DNA of 64,000 nucleotides, taken from assembly GCF_003611475.1 (NCBI RefSeq), contig NZ_RAXT01000013.1:17119-81118 (forward strand). Direction: 5' to 3'. Position 1 is the stretch's first letter. The number at the start of each line of letters is the position of its first letter. Source of the DNA: Acinetobacter rongchengensis (lineage in GTDB: Bacteria > Pseudomonadota > Gammaproteobacteria > Pseudomonadales > Moraxellaceae). Below are positions 44,954 through 57,194 of this stretch, piece after piece. The notes under the pieces are model-generated. The model was not told the DNA's origin. It saw only the letters and a list, made by a program, of their open reading frames with translations, and made no database searches. Position numbers and translations under genes: made by a program.

Positions 44954-46741
44954 ATGGCTGAAACTGAAATTGCTATGCCAGAATCGACTCCAGTCGATTC
45001 ACGCCCAGCATTTGCGATTGTAGAAGATCTCAAAGCCAAATTTGGTGAGAACTTTTACGTGCAACCGACGTTTGAAGATTTTCCAACGGTCTGGGTTGAG
45101 CGCGCACGTGTACAAGACGTTTTAATGTACCTGCGTACAGTACCACGTCCTTATGTGATGCTGTTTGACCTGTCAGCAGTAGATGAGCGTTTACGTACTC
45201 ATCGTGAAGATTTACCTGCATCTGACTTTACGGTTTTCTATCACTTGCTTTCTTTAGAGCGCAATAGTGATATTCGTATCAAAGTCGCATTGAATGAGAA
45301 TGATATTAACATTCCAACAGCGACCAATATTTGGCCAAATGCCAACTGGTACGAGCGTGAAGCTTACGATATGTTTGGGATCAATTTCGAGGGGCATCCA
45401 ATGCTTCGTCGTATTTTGTTGCCGACGTATTGGGAAGGTCATCCACTGCGTAAAGAATATTCTGCACGTGCGACCGAATATACGCCGTATATGCAAGACA
45501 AAGCAAAACAAGATTTTGAACAAGAACATCTTCGTTTCGTTCCAGAAGACTGGGGTTTAAAGCGTGGAAATGACGATGAAGACTTCATGTTTCTTAACTT
45601 GGGGCCTAACCATCCATCTGCTCATGGTGCTTTCCGTGTAATTTTGCAGCTTGATGGTGAAGAAGTGAAAGACTGTGTACCTGATATCGGTTATCACCAC
45701 CGTGGTGTGGAAAAGATGGCTGAACGTCAGACTTGGCACTCTTTCATTCCATACACAGACCGTGTGGACTACTTGGGTGGTTGTGCACAAAACATGCCTT
45801 ATGTGATGGGTGTGGAGCAAATGGCAGGAATTACTGTTCCTGATCGTGCGCAATGTATCCGTGTGATGATGTCAGAATTATTCCGTATCAATAACCACTT
45901 GTTGTATATCGGTACTGCAATTCAGGATGCGGGCGGTATGACCCCTGTATTCTATATGTTTGCGGATCGTCAAAAAATCTATGACGCAATTGAAGCGATC
46001 ACAGGTTTCCGTATGCATCCAGCTTGGTTCCGTATTGGCGGTACTGCACACGATTTACCAAACAACTGGCAAAAACTCATTCGTGAAATTCTCGAATGGA
46101 TGCCTAAGCGTATGAATGAATACTACACCGCTGCATTGCGCAACTCAGTATTCATTGGTCGTACTCGTAATGTTGCACAGTACGATGCAAAATCTGCATT
46201 GGCTTGGGGTGTGACTGGTACTGGTCTACGTGCGACAGGTATTGATTTTGACGTTCGTAAATATCGTCCATACAGTGGCTACGAAAACTATGATTTCGAA
46301 GTGCCATTAGAGTATGAAGGCGATGCTTATGCACGTGTGATGGTGCATTTCCATGAAATCAACCAATCATTGAAAATCATTAAACAATGTTTGGATAATA
46401 TGCCATCTGGTCCGTATAAAGCAGATCATCCATTGGCTGTTCCACCACCAAAAGACAAGACTTTACAAGATATTGAAACTTTGATTACGCACTTCTTGAG
46501 CGTGTCATGGGGTCCTGTAATGCCAGCAGGTGAAGCGTCTGTCATGGCTGAAGTTGTGAAAGGTGCATCTAACTATTACTTGACTTCAGATAAGTCAACA
46601 ATGAGTTACCGTACCCGTATTCGTACGCCAACATTCACCCATCTACAGCAAATTCCTTCCGTGATTAACGGCAGTCTTGTATCTGACTTGATCATTTATT
46701 TAGCGACGATTGACGTCGTTATGGCTGACGTGGATCGCTAG
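44954..46741 (+). CDS. nuoC: NADH-quinone oxidoreductase fused subunit C/D
   Basis: A 595-residue fusion of NuoC (about residues 1-180, with [27 protein letters not shown]) and NuoD (about 200-595, with [33 protein letters not shown] and the C-terminal [17 protein letters not shown]). The fusion, often called NuoCD, is characteristic of gammaproteobacteria. The NuoD part forms the quinone site with NuoB. An 86-base gap without a gene separates it from nuoB. Confidence 0.96.
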   Translation: MAETEIAMPESTPVDSRPAFAIVEDLKAKFGENFYVQPTFEDFPTVWVERARVQDVLMYLRTVPRPYVMLFDLSAVDERLRTHREDLPASDFTVFYHLLSLERNSDIRIKVALNENDINIPTATNIWPNANWYEREAYDMFGINFEGHPMLRRILLPTYWEGHPLRKEYSARATEYTPYMQDKAKQDFEQEHLRFVPEDWGLKRGNDDEDFMFLNLGPNHPSAHGAFRVILQLDGEEVKDCVPDIGYHHRGVEKMAERQTWHSFIPYTDRVDYLGGCAQNMPYVMGVEQMAGITVPDRAQCIRVMMSELFRINNHLLYIGTAIQDAGGMTPVFYMFADRQKIYDAIEAITGFRMHPAWFRIGGTAHDLPNNWQKLIREILEWMPKRMNEYYTAALRNSVFIGRTRNVAQYDAKSALAWGVTGTGLRATGIDFDVRKYRPYSGYENYDFEVPLEYEGDAYARVMVHFHEINQSLKIIKQCLDNMPSGPYKADHPLAVPPPKDKTLQDIETLITHFLSVSWGPVMPAGEASVMAEVVKGASNYYLTSDKSTMSYRTRIRTPTFTHLQQIPSVINGSLVSDLIIYLATIDVVMADVDR

Positions 46742-46754
46742 GGGTAGACGCATT

Positions 46755-47264
46755 ATGATGATTTTGACTGATAAAAAGCCACGTGTGAATGTCGAAGGGA
46801 TTTTGACTGCGGATGAAATCCATGAAATTGAACATCACATTGGTCATTATCCATACCCACGTGCAGCATCTTTGGATGCGCTAAAGTGCGTACAACGCCG
46901 CAATGGCTGGGTGGATGATGCACAGCTACATGCGATTGCACAATTACTGACAATCAGTGTTGCTGATCTTGAAGGTGTTGCAACCTTCTATAACCGTATT
47001 TATCGCCAACCTGTTGGTCGTCACGTAATTTTATTGTGTGACTCAATTGCTTGCTTCTTGATGGGTGCGGAAACTTTGGCAGAAGCTTTTCAACGTGAAT
47101 TGGGTATTCAATTTGGTCAAACAACCGCAGATGGTCGTTTCACTTTATTGCCAATCTGTTGTTTAGGTAACTGTGACAAAGGTCCTACTTTGATGATTGA
47201 TGAAGATACTCACGGCTTGGTTGAAGTGACATCAATTCAACAGTTATTGGAGAAGTATGTATGA
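46755..47264 (+). CDS. nuoE: NADH-quinone oxidoreductase subunit E
   Basis: A 169-residue thioredoxin-like subunit that holds a [2Fe-2S] cluster (N1a). Its Cys ligands are in [10 protein letters not shown] and [10 protein letters not shown]. The N-terminal part has the helical [20 protein letters not shown] and [21 protein letters not shown] region. I use the ATG at 46755, 13 bases past the nuoCD stop. It overlaps nuoF by four bases (ATGA). Confidence 0.94.
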   Translation: MMILTDKKPRVNVEGILTADEIHEIEHHIGHYPYPRAASLDALKCVQRRNGWVDDAQLHAIAQLLTISVADLEGVATFYNRIYRQPVGRHVILLCDSIACFLMGAETLAEAFQRELGIQFGQTTADGRFTLLPICCLGNCDKGPTLMIDEDTHGLVEVTSIQQLLEKYV

Positions 47265-48592
47265 ATACCGAACCAAAACCAATTTATGGCGAAGGTAACC
47301 CTGAAACCCATCCTTTAACATGGCGTTTGAGCAAGCAAGAATCTGTACGCAATGCAGATGATTATGAAGCACTTGAAGGTTATGCAGGCTTTAAAAAAGC
47401 CATCACTATGCCACCGAAAGATGTGCTTGAAGTGATTAAAGCTGCGACTGTAAAAGGTCGTGGTGGTGCAGGTTTCCCAGCAGGGATCAAATGGTCATTG
47501 ATGGCACCAAATGATGGTGGTCCTCGTTATTTGATCTGTAATGCCGATGAGATGGAACCAGGAACATTCAAAGACCGTTTGTTGATGGAAAAACTTCCTC
47601 ACCAATTGATCGAAGGGATGTTGATTGCTGCTTATACCCTTGAAACAACACAAGGTTATATCTTCATTCGTGGTGAATACATCGAAGCTGCTCAATATTT
47701 AAATGAAGCTTTAGAGCAAGTTCGTGCCAAAGGTTACTTGGGTGACAATATCCTCGGAACAGGTTGGAGCTTTGATTTACACGTGCATACAGGTGCTGGT
47801 CGTTATATTTGTGGTGAAGAAACTGCATTGATTAACTCGCTAGAAGGCCGTCGTGCGAATCCACGTACAAAACCACCTTTCCCGCAAGTTGCAGGTGCTT
47901 GGGGTCGTCCTACGATTGTTAACAACGTAGAGACCTACAACAACTTACCTGCAATTATGTTGCGTGGTCCTGAATGGTATATCAATCTTTCAGCAGGTAA
48001 GTCGAAAGATCCTGGTACAAAAATTTATGGCGCATCAGGTAAGGTGAGATTCCCAGGTTTATGGGAACTTCCGTTTGGTACCACTGCACGTGAAGTGATT
48101 GAAGACTATGCGGGTGGCATGCGTGACGGTTTAAAACTGAAAGCATGGTTACCGGGTGGTGCATCGACTGACTTTTTGGCAGCTGAACATATCGACCTTC
48201 CAATGGATGCTGAAAGCATCATGAAAGCAGGTTCACGTTTAGGTACGTGTTTGCTGATGGTCGTAGATGAAACGCAATGTATGGTTGCAGCGACACGTAA
48301 CTTAGAAGAGTTCTTTGCACGTGAGTCATGCGGTTTCTGTACGCCTTGCCGTGATGGTTTACCTTGGGCAGTTAAAGCGCTTAAAGCAATTGAAAATGGT
48401 GAAGGGAAGATGGAAGACATTCAACATCTTCAGGAACTCACACGTAAATTGTGGATTGGTAAGACTTTCTGTGCTCACGCACCTGGTGCGATGGAACCAC
48501 TTATGGGCGCACTCAAATATTTCCGTAGCGAGTTTGAAGCAAAAGTGACAGATCGTCCTGCTGCTCAAGCAAGCAACGTAGAACAAGTTTAA
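47261..48592 (+). CDS. nuoF: NADH-quinone oxidoreductase subunit F
   Basis: A 443-residue NADH- and FMN-binding subunit. The NADH glycine loop is [13 protein letters not shown], the FMN region includes [14 protein letters not shown] and the [4Fe-4S] cluster N3 ligands are in [12 protein letters not shown] with a further Cys in [10 protein letters not shown]. It is the electron entry point of complex I, together with nuoE. Confidence 0.96.
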   Translation: MNTEPKPIYGEGNPETHPLTWRLSKQESVRNADDYEALEGYAGFKKAITMPPKDVLEVIKAATVKGRGGAGFPAGIKWSLMAPNDGGPRYLICNADEMEPGTFKDRLLMEKLPHQLIEGMLIAAYTLETTQGYIFIRGEYIEAAQYLNEALEQVRAKGYLGDNILGTGWSFDLHVHTGAGRYICGEETALINSLEGRRANPRTKPPFPQVAGAWGRPTIVNNVETYNNLPAIMLRGPEWYINLSAGKSKDPGTKIYGASGKVRFPGLWELPFGTTAREVIEDYAGGMRDGLKLKAWLPGGASTDFLAAEHIDLPMDAESIMKAGSRLGTCLLMVVDETQCMVAATRNLEEFFARESCGFCTPCRDGLPWAVKALKAIENGEGKMEDIQHLQELTRKLWIGKTFCAHAPGAMEPLMGALKYFRSEFEAKVTDRPAAQASNVEQV

Positions 48593-48603
48593 GGAACTCG
48601 ACT

Positions 48604-51288
48604 ATGGCTACAATTCATGTCGATGGAAAATCGTACGAAGTCAACGGCTCGGAAAACTTGCTACAAGCATGTTTGAGTCTTGGCATCGACATCCCATATT
48701 TTTGTTGGCATCCATCCTTAGGTTCTGTCGGTTCTTGCCGTCAATGTGCTGTTACTCAATATGCGAATCCAGAGGATACGCGTGGTCGTTTAGTAATGTC
48801 ATGTATGACGCCAGCATCTGACAACACCTATATTTCGATTGAAGATAAAGAAGCAAAAGATTTCCGTGAATCTATCGTGGAATTTTTAATGACAAACCAC
48901 CCACATGACTGTCCAGTTTGTGAGGAAGGTGGTCATTGTCATTTGCAAGATATGACCGTTATGACGGGTCATGATCGTCGTCGCTATCGTTTTACTAAGC
49001 GTACGCATCATAACCAAGAATTAGGTTCATTTATTGCACATGAAATGAACCGTTGTATCGCATGCTATCGTTGTGTTCGTTATTACAATGATTACGCTGG
49101 CGGTACAGACTTTGGTGTATATGCAAGTGCTTCACGTGTTTACTTTGGTCGTCCAGAGTCAGGTACTTTAGAGTCAGAATTCTCAGGTAATTTAACTGAA
49201 GTTTGTCCTACTGGTGTATTTACCGATAAAACACATTCTGCACGTTATAACCGTAAATGGGACATGCAGTATGCGCCGAGCGTATGTCAAGGCTGTTCTT
49301 CAGGTTGTAACATTTCACCGGGTGAACGTTATGGCGAATTACGTCGTATAGAAAACCGTTTCAATGGTGACGTTAACCAATACTTCCTTTGTGATAAAGG
49401 TCGTTTCGGTGCAGGTTATGTGAATCGTGAAGATCGTCCACGTCAACCACAATTCCGTAATGGTACTGAAGTCACTACAGTTTCTGTAGATACTGCTTTA
49501 GATACTGTGATTGAAAATATTCAAGGCAAAAAAGTTTTGGGTATTGGTTCGCCACGTGCATCGCTTGAATCAAACTACGCACTGCGTGAGTTAGTTGGGC
49601 AAGCGCATTATTCAACAGGTATGTCTCAAAAAGAGCAAAGCCTCGTTGAATTAGCAGCGTCTATCATGCAAACCGAAGGTATTTACAACCCTGGCATGCG
49701 TGAAATTGAAAGTTATGATGCTGTGTTAATTCTCGGTGAAGATTTAACACAAACTGCGCCTCGTATGGCATTGTCTGTGCGCCAAGCTGCGAAAAACAAA
49801 GCGAAGCAAATGGCTGAAGAGCGTCGCACACAAGATTGGTTGGCTGAACCTGTTCAACGTATTGGTCAAAATGCGAAATCTCCAATTTATATCTTGGCTG
49901 CAACACAAACACGCCTTGCTGATGTAGCGACAGGTGAAGTGGTTGCTTCTCCAAATGATATTGCACGATTAGGTTTTGCTGTTGCTGCGGCGGTGAAAGG
50001 TGAAACGATTCTTGGTTTGGATGATGATGCGAAAGCATTTGCACAAACCATTGCGGATACCTTAAAAGCTGCGAAAAAACCATTAATCATTTCTGGTACA
50101 AGCTTGCAAGATGCTGCGATTATGGAAGCAGCGACACAAGTGGCACAGAATTTGGGTGGCAATGCAGGCTTAACATTGACAGTTCCAGAAGTGAACTCAA
50201 TGGGCTTGGCGTTGTTTGGTGGTTTGAGCTTGGAGCAAGCTTTTGCACAAGATTACGATTCAATCGTGATTGTGGAAAATGACTTATTCCGTCATTTACC
50301 AGCAGCACAAGTACAAGCTGCATTTGATAAAGCACAAAGCGTTATCGTGCTAGATCATTCTGAAACGGATACTGTAAAAGCTGCTGACATCGTATTGTCT
50401 GCTGCAAGTTTCGTTGAAGGTGATGGAACAGTGGTCAGCCAAGAAGGCCGTGCTCAGCGTTTCTATCAAGTTTATGATCCAAGTTACTACAAACCTGAAC
50501 TTGCGATTAAAGAATCTTGGCGCTGGTTACATGCCATTGAGACTGGTGTGAAAGGTAAAGCAATTTCTTGGACGCTACTTGATGATGTTATCGAGTCAGT
50601 GGTTAAGAATGTTCCTGCGCTTGAAGCAATTCAAGATGTTGCGCCTAACGCTGGCTATCGTGTACATGGCTTAAAAGTTGCGCGTGAACCACGTCGTTAC
50701 TCTGGTCGTACAGCAATACGTGCATTATTAAACGTACATGAGCCAAAACAACCTGTCGATAAAGACTCAGCATTAACATTCTCAATGGAAGGTTATGTGG
50801 GGCCTCAAAATGCATCTTCATTGGTTCCATTTGCATGGGCACCGGGTTGGAACTCTCCGCAATCTTGGAACAAATACCAAGATGAAGTGGGTGGGCATTT
50901 GAAAGGTGGCGATGCAGGTGTTCGTTTATTCGATCGCTTAGCAAAACGACCTGTACGTAGTTATGTTGCGCCTACAGCAATTGTTGCAAATCCAGACAGT
51001 TTCCGTTTAGTGCCAATGCACCATATCTTCGCTTCAGGCGAGTTCACAGTGAAAACTCCTGCTATGGAGTCACGTATTCCTGCACCTGTTTTTGCAGTAG
51101 GTGAACAAGATGCGAAGCGCTTAAATGTGCAAGATGGACAACAACTTACAATCAATGCTGGTGAGACAGTAATTCGTCTTCCTGTACAAGTAATTGAATA
51201 TTTACCTTCAGGTTATATTGGTTATCCAGTAGGTCAAGCACCTACGGTATCTCTTGCTGAACCTGTATCTGTGGCGGTAGGAGTGTAA
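48604..51288 (+). CDS. nuoG: NADH-quinone oxidoreductase subunit G
   Basis: An 894-residue subunit with several iron-sulphur centres. The N-terminal [2Fe-2S] ferredoxin fold has Cys in [18 protein letters not shown] and an MSCMTP ligand. The His-Cys3 site is in [18 protein letters not shown]. Further clusters are in [12 protein letters not shown] and PTGVFTDKT, and [11 protein letters not shown] holds the extra N7-type ligands. The remainder is a molybdopterin-oxidoreductase-like fold without the cofactor. The start is 11 bases past nuoF. Confidence 0.96.
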   Translation: MATIHVDGKSYEVNGSENLLQACLSLGIDIPYFCWHPSLGSVGSCRQCAVTQYANPEDTRGRLVMSCMTPASDNTYISIEDKEAKDFRESIVEFLMTNHPHDCPVCEEGGHCHLQDMTVMTGHDRRRYRFTKRTHHNQELGSFIAHEMNRCIACYRCVRYYNDYAGGTDFGVYASASRVYFGRPESGTLESEFSGNLTEVCPTGVFTDKTHSARYNRKWDMQYAPSVCQGCSSGCNISPGERYGELRRIENRFNGDVNQYFLCDKGRFGAGYVNREDRPRQPQFRNGTEVTTVSVDTALDTVIENIQGKKVLGIGSPRASLESNYALRELVGQAHYSTGMSQKEQSLVELAASIMQTEGIYNPGMREIESYDAVLILGEDLTQTAPRMALSVRQAAKNKAKQMAEERRTQDWLAEPVQRIGQNAKSPIYILAATQTRLADVATGEVVASPNDIARLGFAVAAAVKGETILGLDDDAKAFAQTIADTLKAAKKPLIISGTSLQDAAIMEAATQVAQNLGGNAGLTLTVPEVNSMGLALFGGLSLEQAFAQDYDSIVIVENDLFRHLPAAQVQAAFDKAQSVIVLDHSETDTVKAADIVLSAASFVEGDGTVVSQEGRAQRFYQVYDPSYYKPELAIKESWRWLHAIETGVKGKAISWTLLDDVIESVVKNVPALEAIQDVAPNAGYRVHGLKVAREPRRYSGRTAIRALLNVHEPKQPVDKDSALTFSMEGYVGPQNASSLVPFAWAPGWNSPQSWNKYQDEVGGHLKGGDAGVRLFDRLAKRPVRSYVAPTAIVANPDSFRLVPMHHIFASGEFTVKTPAMESRIPAPVFAVGEQDAKRLNVQDGQQLTINAGETVIRLPVQVIEYLPSGYIGYPVGQAPTVSLAEPVSVAVGV

Positions 51289-51290
51289 TC

Positions 51291-52304
51291 ATGAATGAAA
51301 CTTTACGCGCCCTACCAACATGGGCTCAGGACTGGCCAATCGCTTATGCAGTGATTCAAGCCATCGTGATCTTGTTGGTCGTGGTTTTGCTTGCTGCTTT
51401 GATGTCGTTTATTGAACGTCGTTTGCTTGGCTTATGGCAAGACCGTTATGGTCCAAACCGTGTTGGTCCTGGTGGTATGTTCCAGATCGTTGCTGACATG
51501 CTTAAAATCATGTTCAAGGAAGACTGGACACCAAAATTTGTTGATAAACTTACATTCCGTCTAGCGCCAGCAGTTGCAATGGCAACTGCGGTACTTTCGT
51601 TCATGGTTATTCCTGTTTCACCTTATTTAGGTGTTGCAGACATGAGCATCGGCTTATTGTTCTTTATGGCAATGGCTGGTATCGCAGTGTATGCCGTGTT
51701 ATTTGGTGGTTGGTCATCAAATAACAAATATGCGCTACTTGGTGGTCTACGTTCAGCAGCTCAAACCATTTCTTATGAAGTCTTTTTAGGGATTTCATTG
51801 ATGGGTGTGGTTGCAATTGCAGGTTCATTTAACTTGCGTGACATTGTAGAAGCTCAACGTGATGTATGGTTTGTTATTCCTCAGTTTATTGGCTTCATGA
51901 TTTTCGTGGTTGCTGGTGTTGCGGTAACGCACCGTCATCCATTTGACCAACCAGAAGCAGAACAAGAATTGGCTGAAGGTTACCACGTAGAATACGGTGG
52001 TATGAAATGGGGGATGTTCTTCGTTGCTGAATATGTCAACGTTATCCTAATTTCAGCACTCATCGTGACCTTATTCTTCGGTGGTTGGTTAGCGCCATTC
52101 AACTTAGATATTCCATTCATCCCAGATGCGTTCTGGTTCATCGCAAAAACAGCATTCTTTGTAATGATGTTTGTCTTGGCTCGTGGTTCGTTAATGCGTC
52201 CACGTTATGACCAAGTGATGAACTTTGGATGGAAGGTATGTTTACCACTGGCGTTGGTTAACCTTTTGGTGACTGGTGCTGTGATTCTGATGAATCAAGC
52301 CTAG
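51291..52304 (+). CDS. nuoH: NADH-quinone oxidoreductase subunit H
   Basis: A 337-residue membrane subunit with about eight helices. It has the conserved [21 protein letters not shown] near residues 43-63, [40 protein letters not shown] (read in two parts, [12 protein letters not shown] and [12 protein letters not shown]) and [14 protein letters not shown]. It forms the quinone chamber and the first proton path. Two bases separate it from nuoG. Confidence 0.96.
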   Translation: MNETLRALPTWAQDWPIAYAVIQAIVILLVVVLLAALMSFIERRLLGLWQDRYGPNRVGPGGMFQIVADMLKIMFKEDWTPKFVDKLTFRLAPAVAMATAVLSFMVIPVSPYLGVADMSIGLLFFMAMAGIAVYAVLFGGWSSNNKYALLGGLRSAAQTISYEVFLGISLMGVVAIAGSFNLRDIVEAQRDVWFVIPQFIGFMIFVVAGVAVTHRHPFDQPEAEQELAEGYHVEYGGMKWGMFFVAEYVNVILISALIVTLFFGGWLAPFNLDIPFIPDAFWFIAKTAFFVMMFVLARGSLMRPRYDQVMNFGWKVCLPLALVNLLVTGAVILMNQA

Positions 52305-52322
52305 GACAGCAGGGAGTACAAA

Positions 52323-52865
52323 ATGTATAAAATTCTAGCTGGAGTCGGGTCAATTGTTCGTTCGTTGTGGATGGTATTTAGCCATGTTACACGTAAACGT
52401 GACACGATTTTATATCCTGAAGTACCAGCCGAACAAATCGTACCTCCACGTTACCGTGGTCGTATTGTGTTAACTCGTGATCCAGATGGTGAAGAGCGCT
52501 GTGTTGCGTGTAACCTATGTGCGGTTGCATGTCCAGTAGGTTGTATTTCATTGCAAAAAGCGGAAAAAGAAGATGGACGTTGGTATCCAGAATTTTTCCG
52601 TATTAACTTTTCACGCTGCATTTTCTGCGGTATGTGTGAAGAAGCATGTCCTACAACTGCAATTCAGTTAACACCAGATTTCGAACTTGGTGAATATGTT
52701 CGTCAAGACCTTGTTTATGAGAAAGAAAACTTACTTATTTCAGGTCCTGGTAAATACCCTGATTACAACTTCTATCGTGTAACGGGTATGGCAGTTGACG
52801 GTAAAGAAAAAGGTCAAGCGCAACGTGAAAGCGCACCTGTTGACGTACGGAGCTTATTACCATGA
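52323..52865 (+). CDS. nuoI: NADH-quinone oxidoreductase subunit I
   Basis: A 180-residue subunit with two [4Fe-4S] clusters, N6a and N6b. The ligand sets are [15 protein letters not shown] and [15 protein letters not shown]. The N-terminus has an amphipathic membrane-facing helix. It passes electrons from NuoG to NuoB. It overlaps the nuoJ start by four bases. Confidence 0.96.
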   Translation: MYKILAGVGSIVRSLWMVFSHVTRKRDTILYPEVPAEQIVPPRYRGRIVLTRDPDGEERCVACNLCAVACPVGCISLQKAEKEDGRWYPEFFRINFSRCIFCGMCEEACPTTAIQLTPDFELGEYVRQDLVYEKENLLISGPGKYPDYNFYRVTGMAVDGKEKGQAQRESAPVDVRSLLP

Positions 52866-53383
52866 TGTGGCCATTTTATTTAATGGCTCTCGTGGCCATA
52901 GTTTCTACGGTTCGTGTTGTGACCAATGCGAATCCAGTACATGCACTGTTGAGTTTGATTGTTTCATTACTTGCAGTTGCAGGCATTTTCTTGACGATTG
53001 GTGCGCCATTTGCAGCAGCATTAGAAATTATTGTTTACGCAGGCGCGATCATGGTTTTGTTCGTGTTTGTGGTCATGATGCTCAACCTTGGTCAACATAC
53101 AGTTGATCAAGAACGTAAATGGCTAACTTCTGATGCATGGGCTTATCCAGCACTCATGAGCTTTTTAATTGGCTTATGTTTAGTATGGAGTTTAGGCTCG
53201 GATTACACAGCGTCGGGTGCAGTAATTGGTGCTCAAGTGGTGGGTCCAAAAGCAGTTGGTCAAGCACTTTTTACACAATACTTATTATTGGTTGAAGTTG
53301 CTGCAATGTTATTGCTCGCAGCGCTTGTTGCAGCATTCCACTTAGGCAAACGTGAACCTAGTGCAGAAGGGGATAAAGAATAA
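52862..53383 (+). CDS. nuoJ: NADH-quinone oxidoreductase subunit J
   Basis: A 173-residue membrane subunit with five helices. The conserved third helix reads [21 protein letters not shown] near residues 53-74, with a bulge known to be important for coupling. The tail is hydrophilic. Its last base is the first base of nuoK, so translation is coupled. Confidence 0.94.
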   Translation: MMWPFYLMALVAIVSTVRVVTNANPVHALLSLIVSLLAVAGIFLTIGAPFAAALEIIVYAGAIMVLFVFVVMMLNLGQHTVDQERKWLTSDAWAYPALMSFLIGLCLVWSLGSDYTASGAVIGAQVVGPKAVGQALFTQYLLLVEVAAMLLLAALVAAFHLGKREPSAEGDKE

Positions 53384-53691
53384 TGGGCAACATTCCTTTA
53401 GAACATGGTTTGATCGTTGCATCTATCCTTTTCGCACTGGGCTTTTACGGTGTGATGGTACGTCGCAACTTATTATTTATGTTAATGAGCCTTGAAATTA
53501 TGATGAATGCGGCTGCGCTTGCATTTGTTGTAGCAGGGAGTGCATGGGCGCAACCTGATGGGCAAATCATGTTTATTTTGATTTTAACGCTAGCTGCGGC
53601 AGAGGCGTGTATCGGTCTTGCGATCGTCCTTCAGTTCTATCATCGCTTCCATCACTTGGATGTAGATGCTGCTAGTGAGATGCGCGGATGA
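53383..53691 (+). CDS. nuoK: NADH-quinone oxidoreductase subunit K
   Basis: A 102-residue membrane subunit of three helices. Two conserved membrane glutamates are visible, in [15 protein letters not shown] (near residue 38) and [15 protein letters not shown] (near 73). These belong to the proton-translocating axis. It overlaps nuoL by four bases. Confidence 0.95.
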   Translation: MGNIPLEHGLIVASILFALGFYGVMVRRNLLFMLMSLEIMMNAAALAFVVAGSAWAQPDGQIMFILILTLAAAEACIGLAIVLQFYHRFHHLDVDAASEMRG

Positions 53692-55580
53692 GTTATTTAT
53701 ATTTAACGATTTTATTCCCGCTCATTGGTTTTGTCCTTTTAGCGGCAGGACGTAATAAACTTCCTGAAAATGTAGCAGCAATCATTGGTGCGGGTTCAGT
53801 TGGACTTTCTGCATTATTTGCTTTAATTGCTGGTATGGATTTTGTGAACAATGGGTCTGTTGCTCAAACACAACATCTTTGGACTTGGTTCAACGTGGGT
53901 GGTTTTGCTCCAGGGATTAACTTGCACCTAGACGGCTTATCATTACTGATGATGGGTATGATCACAGGTGTAGGTTTCCTGATTCATATCTTTGCAACAT
54001 GGTATATGCGTGGCGAAGAAGACTTTGCTCGTTTCTTCTCTTATTTCAACCTGTTCGTTGCAAGCATGTTGGTGCTTGTATTGGGTGACAACTTGGCGTT
54101 GTTATTCTTGGGTTGGGAAGGCGTAGGTCTATGTTCTTATCTCTTAATTGGTTATTACTACCAAAACCCTGCAAATGGTTTTGCTGCGATTAAAGCTTTC
54201 ACAGTAACACGTGTGGGTGATGTATTCTTACTGATTGCGTTGTTCTTGCTTTATCAGCAATTTGGTACTTTGCATATCGGAACGATTGTTGCAAATGCAT
54301 CTCAAGTTTTGGCACTTGACCATAATCTTGCACTTTGGACTTCACTGATGTTGTTCTTGGGTGCTGCGGGTAAATCTGCGCAAATCCCATTACAAACATG
54401 GTTGGCAGATGCAATGGCTGGTCCTACACCAGTATCTGCATTGATCCATGCTGCAACAATGGTAACAGCTGGTGTTTACTTGTGCTGCCGTATGTTCTCT
54501 GTGTTTGAAATGACGCCTGAAGTGATGCAGTTCATTTCGATTACAGGTGCAGTCACACTATTGGTTGCTGGTTTTGCTGCATTGGTTCAAACCGATATCA
54601 AACGTATTCTTGCTTACTCTACAATGAGTCAGCTCGGTTATATGTTTATGGCTGTTGGCGCTGAGGCGTACCAAGCAGGTTTATTCCATATGCTTTCACA
54701 TGCATTCTTTAAGGCATTGTTATTCTTGTCTTCTGGTGCAGTGATTTTGGCTTACCATCACGAACAAAATATTTTCAAAATGGGTGGCTTGTTCTATAAG
54801 AATAAATTCCTATTTGCATGTTTTGCGATTGGTGGCGGTGCATTAGCTGCGATTCCATTTGTGACGATCGGCTTCTTTTCTAAAGATGCGATTCTTGGTG
54901 CCGTTTGGGTTCAAGGTCAATCTATAGCGATGTATGGTTGGTTATATTGGGTGGGTGTAGCAGGTGCGTTCTTAACCTCGATTTATACATTCCGTTTAAT
55001 TTGGGTTGTATTCTTTGGTCAAGAAAACACACCGTATCACGAAATCAAAGGTGCGACTTACTGGGCTCCATTGGGTATTTTGGCGGTACTTTCAACAGGT
55101 TTGGCTTATTTCATAAAAGCACCTGTAGAAAAAGCATTAACAGCTGCAAATATTCCAGCATTTAACATTCCGACAGAAGAATTAGTGCATGGTATGCATT
55201 CTGCTGAATATACAGCAGTGGGTATTGCATTGGCTGGTTTAGCTGTGGGTATTGTTTTATTCGCATTTGCATATAAAGCAGTGAAAGGCTTTGCCGAAAC
55301 TTCTTTGGGTGCTGGTCTTGTTAATATTTGCCGCAATGCATTTGGTTTTGATTCGTTATACAACCTTGTTTTTGTTCAACCGTATTTACTCTGTGCGAAA
55401 ATTTTTGGTCGTGATCCGATTGACGGACTATGGCTAGTTTTACCTGCAATTGTGAAAGGTGGTAATAAATTTACAAGTGCCCGTCAGACAGGTTCATTAC
55501 GTGAATATGCATCAAGTATGTCACTCGGTATAGTGGTGTTGTTGATGATCTTGATCGTGATTCAGGTAGTGGGGAAATAA
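53688..55580 (+). CDS. nuoL: NADH-quinone oxidoreductase subunit L
   Basis: A 630-residue antiporter-like subunit with about 16 helices. Conserved parts are [19 protein letters not shown] with the key Glu, [52 protein letters not shown] (read in parts [13 protein letters not shown] and [16 protein letters not shown]) and the long lateral C-terminal helix. It is one of three proton-pumping modules at the distal end of complex I. Confidence 0.96.
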   Translation: MSYLYLTILFPLIGFVLLAAGRNKLPENVAAIIGAGSVGLSALFALIAGMDFVNNGSVAQTQHLWTWFNVGGFAPGINLHLDGLSLLMMGMITGVGFLIHIFATWYMRGEEDFARFFSYFNLFVASMLVLVLGDNLALLFLGWEGVGLCSYLLIGYYYQNPANGFAAIKAFTVTRVGDVFLLIALFLLYQQFGTLHIGTIVANASQVLALDHNLALWTSLMLFLGAAGKSAQIPLQTWLADAMAGPTPVSALIHAATMVTAGVYLCCRMFSVFEMTPEVMQFISITGAVTLLVAGFAALVQTDIKRILAYSTMSQLGYMFMAVGAEAYQAGLFHMLSHAFFKALLFLSSGAVILAYHHEQNIFKMGGLFYKNKFLFACFAIGGGALAAIPFVTIGFFSKDAILGAVWVQGQSIAMYGWLYWVGVAGAFLTSIYTFRLIWVVFFGQENTPYHEIKGATYWAPLGILAVLSTGLAYFIKAPVEKALTAANIPAFNIPTEELVHGMHSAEYTAVGIALAGLAVGIVLFAFAYKAVKGFAETSLGAGLVNICRNAFGFDSLYNLVFVQPYLLCAKIFGRDPIDGLWLVLPAIVKGGNKFTSARQTGSLREYASSMSLGIVVLLMILIVIQVVGK

Positions 55581-55581
55581 G

Positions 55582-57192
55582 ATGGAAATGACAAACAATT
55601 GGATCTTACCCGCACTGATTCTTGTACCTTTTATTGCAGGTTTCGTTTGCTGGTTAGTTGATAAACTTGATCAACATTTGCCGCGTTATATTGCCTTAGT
55701 CGGGATGCTCCTGACTTTGGTGCTGACCATTGTATTATGGAAACAAGGCGGATTTAGCTATGAGTTGGGTGCAAAAACACCAACTTGGGCTGCAGAATTC
55801 TATTTACCTTGGATTAAAACACTCGGTATTAACATTCATCTCGCTGTTGATGGTCTTTCACTGTTGATGGTTGGCTTAACTGCATTACTGGGTGTACTAG
55901 CAGTAGGCTGTTCATGGGGTGAAATTCAAAAGAACGTTGGTTTCTTCCACTTAAACCTTTTATGGTCTTTGGGTGGGGTCATTGGTGTTTTCCTTGCGAT
56001 TGATTTGTTCTTGTTCTTCTTCTTCTGGGAGATGATGCTTGTTCCAATCTATTTCTTAATCGCACTTTGGGGACACAGTGGTGCAGATGGTAAATCACGT
56101 GTTTATGCTGCAACCAAGTTCTTTATCTATACTCAAGTCGCTGGTTTAATCATGCTGATCGGTATCCTAGGCTTAGTGGTCTATGGTTACATGATGACAG
56201 GTATGATTGGGTTCGATTACAACTACTTACTTGCCGTTGCGAACACTCTTGATGCTCAAGCACCTCATGTTGCATATGCATTGATGATCTGTTTCTTTAT
56301 CGGTTTTGCGGTAAAACTTCCAGTTTTCCCTCTACATGGTTGGTTACCAGATGCGCATGCTCAAGCACCTACAGCGGGTTCTGTAGACTTGGCAGGTATT
56401 TTGATTAAAACGGCTGCTTACGGTTTATTACGTTTTGTTATGCCGTTTTTCCCAGCAGCTTCTGCGCAATTTGCAGATATTGCGATTATTTTAGGTTTGA
56501 TCGGTATCTTCTACGGTGCTTGGTGTGCTTTCCAACAAACCGATATGAAACGCTTATTGGCATATACATCAATTTCTCATATGGGCTTTGTTTTACTTGC
56601 GTTATACGCAGGTAACATTTTGACATTCCAAGGCTTGATGATCATGATGTTGGCGCATGGTTTGTCATCTGCTGCATTGTTCATTATGTGTGGTCAAGTG
56701 TATGAGCGTTTACATACACGTGATTTACGTTTGATGGGTGGTATTCGTGGTCAGTTCCAGTATTTACCATTCTTCTTAATGTTCTTTGTCTGTGCGCTAG
56801 TCGGTATTCCAGGTTTGGGTAACTTTATTGGTGAATTCCTGATCCTTATGGGTTCATTTGCGAAATTCCCAACATTTACTATTATTGCTGCAATCAGTTT
56901 GGTATTTGCGGGTCTGTATGGTCTTATTTTGATTCATAAAGCCTTGTTTGGTACGCCAAATGAAGCGCAGAAACAGCATTACCAAAGCCCTTTAAAAGAT
57001 TTAAATACACGTGAAACTGTAATTTTATTAATCTGTGCTTTCGGCTTAGTTTGGTTAGGTATCTATCCTCAATCATTCTTGGATATTTCAAATTCAAGTA
57101 TGGCATGGTTGGCAAATAGCTACATTCCAGTTCAAGAAGTTGTCGATGTTACTCAACAAGTAGTTTCACAACAAAATGTGGAGATCCAATAG
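55582..57192 (+). CDS. nuoM: NADH-quinone oxidoreductase subunit M
   Basis: A 536-residue antiporter-like membrane subunit with about 14 helices. The motif FFFFWEMMLVPIYFLIALWG near residues 143-162 carries the essential Glu, and KLPVFPLHGWLPDAHAQAP holds a conserved Lys-bearing helix. It is one base behind nuoL and two bases ahead of nuoN. Confidence 0.96.
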   Translation: MEMTNNWILPALILVPFIAGFVCWLVDKLDQHLPRYIALVGMLLTLVLTIVLWKQGGFSYELGAKTPTWAAEFYLPWIKTLGINIHLAVDGLSLLMVGLTALLGVLAVGCSWGEIQKNVGFFHLNLLWSLGGVIGVFLAIDLFLFFFFWEMMLVPIYFLIALWGHSGADGKSRVYAATKFFIYTQVAGLIMLIGILGLVVYGYMMTGMIGFDYNYLLAVANTLDAQAPHVAYALMICFFIGFAVKLPVFPLHGWLPDAHAQAPTAGSVDLAGILIKTAAYGLLRFVMPFFPAASAQFADIAIILGLIGIFYGAWCAFQQTDMKRLLAYTSISHMGFVLLALYAGNILTFQGLMIMMLAHGLSSAALFIMCGQVYERLHTRDLRLMGGIRGQFQYLPFFLMFFVCALVGIPGLGNFIGEFLILMGSFAKFPTFTIIAAISLVFAGLYGLILIHKALFGTPNEAQKQHYQSPLKDLNTRETVILLICAFGLVWLGIYPQSFLDISNSSMAWLANSYIPVQEVVDVTQQVVSQQNVEIQ

Positions 57193-57194
57193 TC

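Noticed and set aside
49664..50083. 139-codon minus-strand frame within nuoG
   Set aside because: Antisense shadow of a conserved gene, with Gln/His-rich composition typical of reverse reading.
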